Shown here: positions 7,796 through 16,360 of the stretch, piece after piece
Layout of the letters: each line of letters opens with the position of its first letter
How positions within the stretch are numbered: position 1 is the first letter of the stretch
NCBI RefSeq assembly: GCF_003426025.1
Contig: NZ_QJSH01000031.1
Location: 1-34,586 of the forward strand
Reading direction: 5' to 3'
Length of the DNA stretch: 34,586 bases
Origin: Paraliobacillus quinghaiensis
Lineage (GTDB): Bacteria; Bacillota; Bacilli; Bacillales; Amphibacillaceae
Position numbers and translations under genes: made by a program
The notes under the pieces: model-generated
Told to the model about the DNA's origin: nothing
What the model saw: only the letters and a program-made list of their open reading frames with translations
Databases searched by the model: none

Positions 7796-8263
7796 ATGAC
7801 AGAAGTAGCAAACAAACATGTTAGAGCGATTCACGCTTACTCAAACCGAATCGGTGCACTTAAAAATGAAAATAAGGTGCGAGATTTCACTTTCACGATT
7901 GATGAACCTGAAAAACTGGGAGGTACAAATGAAGCTCCGACACCTATGGAATATATACTAGGTTCTTTTAATGGCTGTATCTTAATTGTGATTGAAATGA
8001 TAGCCAAGGAAATGAAGTTTTCTTTTAATGGATTTACTGCTGAAACAACCGGGGAAATAGATCGGCGAGGATTTCTTGGTACCGCTCCTGTCAGCCCACA
8101 CTTTCAACACGTAATAAACACAGTCCGATTTGATACAGACGAAAGCATTGAAACTATTAACCTCGTTAAAAAGCAAGTAGAAAAAAGATGTCCTGCATAT
8201 AACCTGTTTAAAGATGCTGGAATTGAAATTGAATTAAATTGGAAGAAAGAAGAGGAGGAATAA
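7796..8263 (+). CDS. OsmC/Ohr-family protein
   Basis: A 155-residue OsmC-like protein. It contains the conserved EAPTPMEYILGSFNGC stretch with C61 and a second cysteine C132 in RCPAYN. These are the peroxidatic and resolving positions of OsmC/Ohr thiol peroxidases, which reduce organic hydroperoxides using lipoyl or other dithiols. The ATG at 7790 overlaps the AAAGGAGG site (7782-7789); the ATG at 7796 is properly spaced and chosen. It is the first gene behind the SAM-I riboswitch and its last codons carry the ribosome site of the symporter gene, so the two are translationally coupled. Its link to sulfur metabolism is inferred only from the riboswitch. Confidence 0.88.
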   Translation: MTEVANKHVRAIHAYSNRIGALKNENKVRDFTFTIDEPEKLGGTNEAPTPMEYILGSFNGCILIVIEMIAKEMKFSFNGFTAETTGEIDRRGFLGTAPVSPHFQHVINTVRFDTDESIETINLVKKQVEKRCPAYNLFKDAGIEIELNWKKEEEE

Positions 8264-8264
8264 G

Positions 8265-9878
8265 ATGACTTCATATGGAGTTTGGACTATAGGTTTTGCA
8301 CTCATCTATACATTGCTATTAATCATTGCAGGTAAGATCTCTAAACGAAAGGCATCAAATGGAGAAAACTTTTTTGTTGGTGGACGAAACTTCAGATGGT
8401 GGACTGTTGCCTTTTGTATCACTGGTTTATTTTCTGGTTCAACCTATATTTCAATTGTTGAGCTTTCTTATTTAACAGGGGTTTCTGCCATTTGGTATGG
8501 CGTAGCTGAAACTGTACAAGTTTTAATTATTGCCATTTTAATGATTAAATCATTCCGAAATAAAATGATGGTGACGATATCTGGACTAATTGGTGATAAA
8601 TATGGCAGAAGAGCAAAGGCAATCTCTGGGGCAATTACAGCATTTGCTTTTCCAATGTGGTCAGTAGCTACAGCAATAGCTTTTGCATCCGCACTTAATG
8701 TATTTACAAATATCTCGTTATCTTTTTCAGTAGCTTTCACTGCCATACTATTATTCATTTATTTACAAGCAGGTGGCATGTGGTCGGTTGCATTTACGCA
8801 GACAATGAACAGCGTTACCTTCTTAATCATGTTAGTAATCGGAACTATCGCCTTTTTCATTAATCCTGGAATAGCTGGACTCCAACAGTTAGCAAGCGAA
8901 AGTCCATCAATGTTTAATTTTAGTAGTGTTGGGTTGCAAGTAATTGTTGCTTGGTTTGGTACCTTTTTAGTAAATGTGATTTTAGCCCAAGCAGCTTTTC
9001 AAATGGCTCTATCTTGTCGCACCCCAGAAGAAGGTAGAAAAGGATTGATTGGTGCGGCATTTATGGGCATACCTTTTATCTTTTGCGGCATTTTATTTGG
9101 TTTAGCGGCAGCTGTTGTCGTTCCTGGAAGCGAACTAGGACTGATTGCTTTACCACAATACTTAATGGAAGTTCTGCCAGCACCTTTTGTCGGCCTATTT
9201 TTCTTAGGAATATGGGCATGCGCACTAAGCTGGGGCGCACCTTGTCAATTTTCGGGTGCAACGAGTCTTGGTAAAGATGTCGGAAGTGCTATTAATCCAA
9301 ACGCGAGTAACAAACAATTAGTTTCGTATACAAAATGGTCCTTACTTTTATTAACAGTTCTAATGATTGTCTTTGGCTTACTTCGAACAGAGCAATCAGC
9401 TTGGTGGAATGTACTGGCGTGGACTACTAGAAACTCAGCCACATTCGCTCCTGTAGTTGCTGCATTGTTCTGGCCAATTGTTACGAAAAGTGCGGTAATT
9501 AGTTCGTTAATTAGTGGATTCTCATCAGGGTTATTATGGTACCATTTAGGCGACTGGTTACCATCATCCTTCTTCTTAAATGTCCACCCCGTTTGGATCG
9601 GAATGACCACTAATGTTGTGACACTTATTGTTGTAACCCTAATATCCGGATATGGCGCTTGGAAGTTAATATTCAATGCTAACATCAAAACGATTAGTTC
9701 AATTGGAGCAACTATACTATTAGCGGTAATTACGATCAGCTTTTTCACATCGCTACATGCTATTGGTCTTTCCGGACTATTTGGTTTTGCGACCGTACTC
9801 ACTCTCTTTATATCTGGAATTATTCTTTTTAAACCGAAGGATCAAGCAGAAGCAAAACAAGCACGTATTGCTAATTAG
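8265..9878 (+). CDS. Sodium:solute symporter (SSS family)
   Basis: A 537-residue permease with about 13 transmembrane helices in the LeuT-like SSS fold. The early region has FFVGGRNFRWWTVAF and GLFSGSTYISIVELSYLTG, typical of the family's first helices. Members import organic solutes such as proline, pantothenate, sugars or nucleosides with sodium; the substrate cannot be told here. It starts 1 nt after the OsmC-like stop, with AGAGGAGG inside that gene. Control by SAM suggests a methionine-related or other sulfur compound. A 139-bp repeat begins 15 nt after the stop, then a terminator follows. Confidence 0.9.
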   Translation: MTSYGVWTIGFALIYTLLLIIAGKISKRKASNGENFFVGGRNFRWWTVAFCITGLFSGSTYISIVELSYLTGVSAIWYGVAETVQVLIIAILMIKSFRNKMMVTISGLIGDKYGRRAKAISGAITAFAFPMWSVATAIAFASALNVFTNISLSFSVAFTAILLFIYLQAGGMWSVAFTQTMNSVTFLIMLVIGTIAFFINPGIAGLQQLASESPSMFNFSSVGLQVIVAWFGTFLVNVILAQAAFQMALSCRTPEEGRKGLIGAAFMGIPFIFCGILFGLAAAVVVPGSELGLIALPQYLMEVLPAPFVGLFFLGIWACALSWGAPCQFSGATSLGKDVGSAINPNASNKQLVSYTKWSLLLLTVLMIVFGLLRTEQSAWWNVLAWTTRNSATFAPVVAALFWPIVTKSAVISSLISGFSSGLLWYHLGDWLPSSFFLNVHPVWIGMTTNVVTLIVVTLISGYGAWKLIFNANIKTISSIGATILLAVITISFFTSLHAIGLSGLFGFATVLTLFISGIILFKPKDQAEAKQARIAN

Positions 9879-9892
9879 AAAATTTGGTGCAC

Positions 9893-10031
9893 ATAAAGAA
9901 AACTTGGCTAGCACCAAACCTTCCGGCGCCGGTGATTGCCTAGTTGCACTTATACTGATTTCCTAAAAATTTTTACTACGTTGACTATTCACCCATGCTA
10001 AAATTTTATACTTTCCTATCAGTGCAAAAAA
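9893..10031 (+). repeat. 139-bp dispersed repeat, copy 1
   Basis: Matches 24693-24831 base for base in length with about five mismatches. It begins ATAAAGAAAACTTGGCTAGC, carries the palindrome CCGGCGCCGG, and ends in TATCAGTGC plus a run of A. It sits just after the symporter stop codon. No transposase or clear terminal inverted repeats are seen. Confidence 0.9.
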
Positions 10032-10079
10032 GGAGTAATCAAACCTTAAATTACACGAAGGTGATTACTCCTTTTGTTT
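10028..10079 (+). terminator. Terminator after the symporter gene
   Basis: A 14-bp stem AAAAGGAGTAATCA / TGATTACTCCTTTT, with a short inner CCTT/AAGG pairing, followed by a T-rich tract. The A and T runs on both sides could let it work for either strand. Confidence 0.75.
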
Positions 10080-10101
10080 GATTCTTTCCCACTCCGAGCC
10101 A

Positions 10102-10135
10102 TTCGACAAAATACGGGAAGTGACAGGCACCCCGC
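10102..10135 (+). repeat. REP-like element at the 3' end of the CoA-transferase gene
   Basis: TTCGACAAAATACGGG then AAGTGACAGGCACCCCGC, ending 9 nt from the stop codon of the minus-strand gene. Confidence 0.85.
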
Positions 10136-10143
10136 TCTGCACT

Positions 10144-11487
10144 CTACCACATCTGTAGTTGGTTTGCTTGGTCTCTGAGTTCGTCTCTGAAGTCTGGGTG
10201 TGCTATGGCGATAAGTCGTTCTACTCTTTCTCTTACCGATGTTCCTTTTAATGCGGCTATTCCGTATTCTGTTACGACGTAGTCCACATCATTTCGTGAT
10301 AGGGATACGACAGCTCCCGTTGCTAATTGGGGAACAATTTTGGAAATAACTTTGCGCTCATCCGTTCCTTTCACTCTTACGCTTGCGGTTGAGTAAAGTG
10401 CAATAAATGATTTTCCACCTGGAGACATTTGTGCACCAACTGCTGTATCCGACTGTCCACCTGTTCCACTAAATTGACGGTGTCCAATAGATTCTGAACA
10501 ACATTGTCCGGTTAAATCTATCTCAATCGATGTGTTGATCGAAACCATTTTATGATTCTGACTAATCACATACGGATCATTCACCCAACTACCATCATTA
10601 ATCACTACTCCAGGATTATTGTCAATAAAGTCATAAAGCTTTTTGGTACCTAAAGCAAATGTGGCTACCATTCTACCAGGTAAAAGTGTTTTCTTATTCC
10701 CAGTGATCACGCCAGCATTAAATAGGTCGACCATTCCATCTGTAAACATCTCTGTGTGAATGCCGAGATCTTTCTTAGACATTAATTGTGCAGCAACTGC
10801 GTTGGGAATACCACCTATTCCTAATTGGATAGTGGAACCATCTTCAATTTCTCTAGCAATATATTTCCCTATTTCTACGTCCTTTTCCGTTGGTTCTGGT
10901 GAAGGAAATTCAGGGACCTCATAGTTTGCTTCAACAATATAGTCAATTTCATTGATATGAACAGTCGTATCTCCAAAGGTCCGAGGCATGTTCGGGTTTA
11001 CTTCTAAAATAACAATATCAGCTTTCTCTACCATTTGGCGTTCATAGGTAGCACTAAGAGATAGAGATAAATAACCATGTTGATCCATCGGTGATGCTGT
11101 ACCGATAAATACATTGGTAGGTCGATGAGCAAGTCGTTTTGTCCCTGCTAAATGTAAATGATTCGGGATATACGTCACACGACGATCTTTATGTGCCTGC
11201 CGCATGGTAGCTGTATAAAACCAACCTTCCATTAAAAAACTATTTTCATAGCCGGGCTTACTAAAATAGTCATAATCTAAAATTGGTAAACATGTAGAAA
11301 CTTTGACACCCTGCACCTCTTCTGCAATCGTGTGTAGCTTAGAAAGAAGTTCTCTTGGCTCGGCTGCAGCTAATGCAGACACAACATGATCGTTGGATTT
11401 AATCATCTGTAGTGCTTCTTCAACAGAGACTAATTTACTTCTATAAACAGCTTCTCCTTTATAAGCAATTGTTTTACTATCGCTCAT
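10144..11487 (-). CDS. Acetyl-CoA hydrolase / 4-hydroxybutyrate CoA-transferase family protein
   Basis: A 447-residue enzyme of the acetyl-CoA hydrolase/transferase family (Cat1/Cat2/Ach type), which moves CoA between short acids or hydrolyses acyl-CoA through a glutamyl-CoA intermediate. Visible features are the N-terminal half with GTASPMDQHGYLSLS, the central QLGIGGIPNAVAAQL loop, and the candidate catalytic Glu246 in HTEMFTDG. An upstream in-frame ATG lies inside the preceding gene; AAGGAGGA with 7-nt spacing selects the ATG at 11487. It is the last gene of the liv-led cluster, 14 nt after the KASIII-like stop, so it probably charges or discharges the pathway acid. The substrate is unknown. 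Confidence 0.9.
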   Translation of the reverse strand: MSDSKTIAYKGEAVYRSKLVSVEEALQMIKSNDHVVSALAAAEPRELLSKLHTIAEEVQGVKVSTCLPILDYDYFSKPGYENSFLMEGWFYTATMRQAHKDRRVTYIPNHLHLAGTKRLAHRPTNVFIGTASPMDQHGYLSLSLSATYERQMVEKADIVILEVNPNMPRTFGDTTVHINEIDYIVEANYEVPEFPSPEPTEKDVEIGKYIAREIEDGSTIQLGIGGIPNAVAAQLMSKKDLGIHTEMFTDGMVDLFNAGVITGNKKTLLPGRMVATFALGTKKLYDFIDNNPGVVINDGSWVNDPYVISQNHKMVSINTSIEIDLTGQCCSESIGHRQFSGTGGQSDTAVGAQMSPGGKSFIALYSTASVRVKGTDERKVISKIVPQLATGAVVSLSRNDVDYVVTEYGIAALKGTSVRERVERLIAIAHPDFRDELRDQANQLQMW

Positions 11488-11501
11488 GTTTATCTCCTCC
11501 T

Positions 11502-12536
11502 TCAGCCTTCCAGTTTCCCCCATTTGATAACATTAGCTGCCCATGCATATCCGATTCCTGCTGAAATCATCGCTAGAACAGTACCATCCTTTACCTTACC
11601 TTCCTTCAAAGCTAAATGAAGGGATAAAATTTGATCAATTTGTCCCATATGACCGTAATCACTTAAATAAATGGTTTCTTCTTCTGTTAAACCAAGTAAG
11701 TCAAGCATATGTTTGTGCATGCTATATTTAAAATGAAGTACGCCTAAATAGCTTAGCTCGCTTTTATCAATTCCAGACTTTTCAAATGCCCGATCAATAC
11801 AGTGCATCCAATTATCCATTGATACCTCATTTAAACGATCTTTCATATGTTTTCCATTAAATAACCGTAATGATTTATATGCTTCATCAAGATTTTCTTT
11901 TGTAATTGGCTTCTCTGTTCCCCCATACTCTACCCCAGCGTCACGCGCCATCGTACCGTCCGTCATTATGTGGCTTCCTAACAATAGATTCCTGTCATAA
12001 TTCTTTTTCAAAATTATCGCACCGCCACCAGCTGATAAATTGTACATCATCGACATTGCTTTATCTGTATAATCAACAAAGTCACCGTTACGATACCCTC
12101 CGACGATCATGACCGTATTAATCTCGTCATCTCCAAGCATCATATCCTTTGCTATTTTCATTGCGGAAACTGTTGTACAGCATCTTTGTTGTAGATCCAA
12201 TCCCCATGCGTTGACAGCACCGATTTTTTCTTGGGTATAGATGGCTGATGTCGTTAGTGGATATTCCTTCCACTCTTCTCCAACACCTAATACCAAATCT
12301 ATTTCCAATGGATCTATCCCTGTTTGTTCTAATGCATCAAGTGCCGCTCGAACACCCATCTCCTGTGTCCCATCATTTTCTCCTGGTACTGGCTTTTGTT
12401 TGATTCCCAGTTTTGACTCGATTGCTTCTTCTGCCCATAGACCATTTGTTGCATCTGCAATATCCTTAGCAGTCATTCTATTTTCCGGTAAATAAACACC
12501 TGTTCCAACAATACCTACAGTCGGCTTATTACTCAT
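11502..12536 (-). CDS. KASIII (FabH)-like thiolase-fold enzyme with altered triad
   Basis: A 344-residue protein of the FabH-like branch of the thiolase superfamily, which joins or splits acyl thioesters. The nucleophile aligns to C119 in DLQQRCCT and the catalytic His to H268 in LGVLHFK. The Asn of the FabH GNTSAA motif is replaced by His296 (DYGHMGQID), giving Cys-His-His, as in KASI/II, rather than Cys-His-Asn. It lies between an alpha/beta hydrolase and a CoA-transferase family gene in a catabolic-looking operon, so a role in carbon-carbon bond formation or cleavage on a CoA substrate is more likely than in fatty acid initiation. The ribosome site is AAGGAG/GAGGGAG before the ATG. Confidence 0.85.
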   Translation of the reverse strand: MSNKPTVGIVGTGVYLPENRMTAKDIADATNGLWAEEAIESKLGIKQKPVPGENDGTQEMGVRAALDALEQTGIDPLEIDLVLGVGEEWKEYPLTTSAIYTQEKIGAVNAWGLDLQQRCCTTVSAMKIAKDMMLGDDEINTVMIVGGYRNGDFVDYTDKAMSMMYNLSAGGGAIILKKNYDRNLLLGSHIMTDGTMARDAGVEYGGTEKPITKENLDEAYKSLRLFNGKHMKDRLNEVSMDNWMHCIDRAFEKSGIDKSELSYLGVLHFKYSMHKHMLDLLGLTEEETIYLSDYGHMGQIDQILSLHLALKEGKVKDGTVLAMISAGIGYAWAANVIKWGKLEG

Positions 12537-12613
12537 CTATACTCCCTCTCTCTCCTTGCCTGACGTAAATGCTTAACATGACAAACTTATCTATTAAAGT
12601 CCTAATCTTCTAT

Positions 12614-13420
12614 CTATTCATCCGTTGGTTCAGTTAAAAAATCAACAATCAATTGATTTGTCTTTTCCGGTTCTTCCATAAAAAAGACATGGCCGCCCTT
12701 ATCAATTATCTCTAACCGTGACGAGATAATTTTTTCATTTAACATTTCGGCATTTTGATAAGGGACAACGCGATCTCCTTTTCCGGCTAGAATTAATGTT
12801 TCTGCTTTAATCGAAGATGTCCAGTTCTCTCCATTAAATGAAGCACCCGCCATTAGTTGGCGTTGATAAGCATATTTAGGCTGTGCGTTTTCTGCTTTAC
12901 TTTTTATAATCCAATCAATAATAGCTGCGTTTTTGTCACTTGTTTCGGAATGAAGCGCTACAGATACCGCTTCACGCGCGCTAGCAGAAGATGTCTCTCC
13001 CCCTTCACCATTCATCATCATTCGCAACGTATCCGGTGGAATCGGAACCGAATTTGGTCCACCAAATGAAGTACTACAAAGAATTAATTTATCAACCATT
13101 TTTGGATAACTAACAGCAAATTGCTGTGCGATAAATCCACCCATCGATACACCTAAAATATGTGCCTTTGTAATACCAAGCTTAGTTAAAACAGCGGCAG
13201 CATCATCAGCAAACATCTCAATTGAATACTCTTCATCTGGTTTATCTGTATAGCCAACACCTCTGTTGTCGATGATAATCACTTTGAAATGCTTCGAAAG
13301 TTCTTTGACTTGCTTATACCACATCCAACTGCCATATCCTAAACCTTCAAGCAATAACAATGGTTGACCTTCCCCATGTATCTCATAATAAAAGTCTATC
13401 CCATTTGCTTCTATATTCAT
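12614..13420 (-). CDS. Alpha/beta-fold hydrolase (cluster copy 1)
   Basis: A 268-residue single-domain alpha/beta hydrolase. The triad is visible: S92 in the GVSMGG elbow, D216 in GKGDRVVP and H244 in GGHVFF. The oxyanion region follows strand LLLLEGLGYG. Family members cleave esters, lactones, enol-lactones or carbon-carbon bonds of ring-fission products. It follows livK after a terminator hairpin and precedes the KASIII-like gene, so it likely acts on the imported compound or an early intermediate. A second hydrolase of the same fold (20192-21028) belongs to the neighbouring unit. The ATG follows a GGGGGCAGAGG stretch. Confidence 0.9.
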   Translation of the reverse strand: MNIEANGIDFYYEIHGEGQPLLLLEGLGYGSWMWYKQVKELSKHFKVIIIDNRGVGYTDKPDEEYSIEMFADDAAAVLTKLGITKAHILGVSMGGFIAQQFAVSYPKMVDKLILCSTSFGGPNSVPIPPDTLRMMMNGEGGETSSASAREAVSVALHSETSDKNAAIIDWIIKSKAENAQPKYAYQRQLMAGASFNGENWTSSIKAETLILAGKGDRVVPYQNAEMLNEKIISSRLEIIDKGGHVFFMEEPEKTNQLIVDFLTEPTDE

Positions 13421-13472
13421 TTACCTCTGCCCCCTTTTCTCCGAAATCGATCAGCAGTTCCTAATTCCTTGG

Positions 13473-13506
13473 AATAAAAAAGCCCAGGTTACCAGGCTTT
13501 TTTATT
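13473..13506 (-). terminator. Hairpin between livK and the hydrolase gene
   Basis: AATAAAAAAGCC and GGCTTTTTTATT flank a small inner GG/CC pairing. The stem has T runs on both strands, so it can act either way. It splits the liv transport genes from the three enzyme genes and could lower their expression. No second promoter was seen between it and 13420. Confidence 0.8.
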
Positions 13507-13524
13507 CTTTGGAAAGGAAATGCG

Positions 13525-14826
13525 TTACTCAAATTCCATAAAGTCAGTCATTTGTTCAAACATAAAGTTACCTTCATCATCTTGAACAACTTTACTAAGT
13601 GCCATATGTGTAACACCTTCACGTGAACCATCTTCATACGAAATTTCAGGTGCAAGACCTTCTGTGAACGTTAAGTCATTCATTGCACTAATATAACCAT
13701 CCCATGATAAGTTATCGCCAGCAGCCTCAAGACCAGCTACAAATGTTTCGGCAGCAACCCACCCTGCCATTGTATATGCATTTAATGGTGCATCCGGGAA
13801 ATATTCTTCCATAGCTGTTGCTAATGGAGCAATACTTTCTTCTGTCGCATCAACCCAGCCCATTACATGTAAGTTTTTAATTACGTTTGGCGCACCTTGA
13901 GAGGCAATAGCTAAGAACGATGCATCAGCATTAGAATACGTTGTGATCATATCAACATTGAAATCTACTTTTTCAATTTCTTTTAGCAAGCCAGAAGTTT
14001 CTCCTAGTAAGCCGTAAAGAATAACAACATCTGGATCTGCTTCTTTCGCTTTTTGAATTTGAACCGTGAAATCAGTATCTGCTGCGTTTACTGCAAGCTC
14101 TTCTGAAACCGTACCTGTACCTAACTCATTCAACCCTTCTTTAAAGCCTTCTAAACCATCAATACCAACATCATCGTTACGATAAATCACAACAATGTTT
14201 TCTGCATCTAACTCTTCTACAGCAAATTTAGACATTAGCTTTCCTTCATAGTAGTAGTTCGGTTGAACAGGAAAGAAGTTTTCTCCTGCCTCTGTAAATT
14301 CTTTAGCTCCTCCACCAAAGTAAACGGACGGTATGCCTTCATCTTGTACTGTATTCATTGTTGCCATTACTCCTGGCGTTCCTAGCTGACCAACAATCGC
14401 AAACACTTCTTCGTCATACACTAATTCTTCCATAGCAGAAACTGCTTTATCTGGCATAAATTCATCATCTATTTTTATTAAATCGATCGTACGACCATTA
14501 ACGCCACCTTGATCATTTATCGTATTAAAGTAGGCATCCATCCCAGCATAATAAGGTGTTCCTATCGCTGCAAAGACACCTGACTGAGCACCGACCGAAC
14601 CAATTTTTATGCTGCTATCTGTTACACCTTGAGCTAATTCAATATCTTCTTCAACCTCTGCATTATTTTCACTTGCATCTTCTGAATTGTTTTCATTATC
14701 AACATTTTCTGTGTTGTTTTCAGCATCATTCGTATCACTTGACGCATCCTCACTATCCCCACACGCAACTAGACCAACAAGTAAAACAGACAAGAGAATA
14801 AGCATTAACCATTTTTTCATTTTCAT
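13525..14826 (-). CDS. livK: Branched-chain amino acid/amide-type ABC transporter binding lipoprotein
   Basis: A 433-residue substrate-binding protein of the LivK/HAAT type. A lipoprotein signal (MKMKKWLMLILL... lipobox LVAC) precedes an acidic Asn/Glu/Asp-rich linker of about 45 residues and two binding lobes beginning IKIGSVGAQSGVFAAIGTPY. Such proteins bind leucine-type amino acids, amides, urea or aromatic acids and pass them to LivHM. The start was taken at the ATG at 14826, after an AAAAGGGG site; an upstream ATG has none. It is fifth in the operon. The acidic linker fits a halotolerant surface. The ligand is unknown, but the neighbouring CoA enzymes suggest a carboxylate. Confidence 0.9.
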   Translation of the reverse strand: MKMKKWLMLILLSVLLVGLVACGDSEDASSDTNDAENNTENVDNENNSEDASENNAEVEEDIELAQGVTDSSIKIGSVGAQSGVFAAIGTPYYAGMDAYFNTINDQGGVNGRTIDLIKIDDEFMPDKAVSAMEELVYDEEVFAIVGQLGTPGVMATMNTVQDEGIPSVYFGGGAKEFTEAGENFFPVQPNYYYEGKLMSKFAVEELDAENIVVIYRNDDVGIDGLEGFKEGLNELGTGTVSEELAVNAADTDFTVQIQKAKEADPDVVILYGLLGETSGLLKEIEKVDFNVDMITTYSNADASFLAIASQGAPNVIKNLHVMGWVDATEESIAPLATAMEEYFPDAPLNAYTMAGWVAAETFVAGLEAAGDNLSWDGYISAMNDLTFTEGLAPEISYEDGSREGVTHMALSKVVQDDEGNFMFEQMTDFMEFE

Positions 14827-14880
14827 TACCCCTTTTCTTTTTTTAATTCTATTCAACTAAGCAAAAAGCTTAGGGAACAC

Positions 14881-15588
14881 CTAATGGCCACCAAGATATG
14901 CTTGGAGAACTTTTGGATCTTCCTTGATCTCTGATGCTTTCCCTTCTACGGTGATCTTCCCTGTTTCTAGTACATATGCATAATCACTAATCGCTAAGGC
15001 TTGGTTGGCGTTTTGCTCAACCAAAAAGACAGTTGTACCTTGGGCATTGATCTCTTGAATAATTTTAAAAATATCTTTTACAATTAAAGGCGCTAACCCT
15101 AAAGATGGTTCATCCAGTAATAACACTTTTGGTTTTGCCATTAATGCTCTACCAATGGCAAGCATTTGTTGTTCACCACCAGAAAGGGTTCCTGCTAGCT
15201 GATCCTGTCTTTCTTTTAATATCGGAAAATAGTCAAAAACGATTTGATAAGACGATTTAATGTTTTTCTTATCCCTTCGTGTATAGGCACCTACTTGAAG
15301 ATTCTCGATCACAGTCAGTTCCGGAAAAATTTGTCGTCCCTCCGGTGCTTGAACAATACCCTCGCTCACCACTTTTTCTGGGGCTAATTTCGATATATCA
15401 TGATCTAAAAAGGTTACCGAACCACTTGAGGCTTTTAACACGCCGGATATTACTTTTAAGATTGTCGTTTTGCCTGCGCCATTTGCGCCTAGTAATGTAA
15501 CAATTGAACCTTCTTCTACTTTTAACGAAACACCTTTTAAAGCATGAATATAGCCGTAATAAGCATGAACACCTTCAAGGTTAAGCAT
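14881..15588 (-). CDS. livF: ABC transporter ATP-binding protein LivF
   Basis: A 235-residue ATPase of the high-affinity branched-chain amino acid type uptake system. It has Walker A GANGAGKTT, signature LSGGEQQ, Walker B KVLLLDEPSLGLAP and the H-loop position replaced by the usual LivF VEQN. With LivG it drives import through the LivHM channel on the cytoplasmic face. Its ATG overlaps the end of livG by 8 nt (ATGCTTAA), and GAGGAGG lies inside livG, so the two are translationally coupled. Confidence 0.95.
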   Translation of the reverse strand: MLNLEGVHAYYGYIHALKGVSLKVEEGSIVTLLGANGAGKTTILKVISGVLKASSGSVTFLDHDISKLAPEKVVSEGIVQAPEGRQIFPELTVIENLQVGAYTRRDKKNIKSSYQIVFDYFPILKERQDQLAGTLSGGEQQMLAIGRALMAKPKVLLLDEPSLGLAPLIVKDIFKIIQEINAQGTTVFLVEQNANQALAISDYAYVLETGKITVEGKASEIKEDPKVLQAYLGGH

Positions 15589-16360
15589 CAGCGCTAGCCT
15601 CCTCCCCTAAGTAAGCTTCTTGAACACCTGGATGATCCTGAATTTCTGCTGGTGTACCCTCTGCAATTTTTGCACCGAAATTAATTACACAAATACGTTC
15701 ACACGCATTCATCACTAAACTCATGTCATGTTCTACTAAAACAATCGTCATATCATACTCATCCCGAATACGTCTAATCAGATCGGTCAATGCCTCGGTT
15801 TCTTTTGAGTTCATACCAGCTGCTGGCTCATCCAATAACAACAGCTTTGGATCAGTCATTAAGGCTCTGCCTATCTCAATCAGCTTCATCACACCATACG
15901 GCTGACCGGCAACAGGATAATGTTCAATCCCTCTGATCCCAAGAAAGTCCATAATCCCCAATGCCTTTTCGCGGATTCGTTTTTCTTCTTTTCTTACTTT
16001 GGGTAAATAAAGACCTTGAGCAAGAATGCCACCTTTTGTGTTACTGTGCTGTCCTATAATTATATTCTCTAAAACTGTCATACTCTTAAATAACTCAACA
16101 TTTTGAAATGTGCGCACTAATCCCACTTTCACCACATCATGAACACGATATTTCTGGAGATCGATATCATTGTTAAAAATAATATCTCCTTCATCTGGCG
16201 TGTAGAAGCGACTAATACAGTTAAATACCGTCGTCTTCCCCGCACCATTCGGTCCAATCAATCCATAGATTGCCTTCTCTTCCACTTCAAAACTTAAGCT
16301 ATCAATCGCCTTTAAACCACCAAAACTTATCGATAAATTATCAACCTTTAGAACGGCCAT
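15581..16360 (-). CDS. livG: ABC transporter ATP-binding protein LivG
   Basis: A 259-residue ATPase with Walker A GPNGAGKTT, a variant signature loop (QPYGVMK in place of the usual YGQQR), Walker B LLLLDEPAAGMN and the switch His in VEHDMSLVMN. It pairs with LivF. A GTG three codons upstream is possible, but GGGAGGTG is spaced for the ATG at 16360. Its first 20 nt overlap the end of livM. The signature change is within what is seen among LivG relatives for non-leucine substrates and should not be read as inactivation. Confidence 0.93.
   Translation of the reverse strand: MAVLKVDNLSISFGGLKAIDSLSFEVEEKAIYGLIGPNGAGKTTVFNCISRFYTPDEGDIIFNNDIDLQKYRVHDVVKVGLVRTFQNVELFKSMTVLENIIIGQHSNTKGGILAQGLYLPKVRKEEKRIREKALGIMDFLGIRGIEHYPVAGQPYGVMKLIEIGRALMTDPKLLLLDEPAAGMNSKETEALTDLIRRIRDEYDMTIVLVEHDMSLVMNACERICVINFGAKIAEGTPAEIQDHPGVQEAYLGEEASADA

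Noticed and set aside
9757-9966. Short frame running from the symporter end through the 139-bp repeat
   Set aside because: The reading frame is created by the repeat, lacks a ribosome site and overlaps the symporter.
15581-16360. LivG signature loop PYGVMK as sign of an inactive ATPase
   Set aside because: LivG relatives vary here (for example PYGVQ), and all other ATPase motifs are intact.
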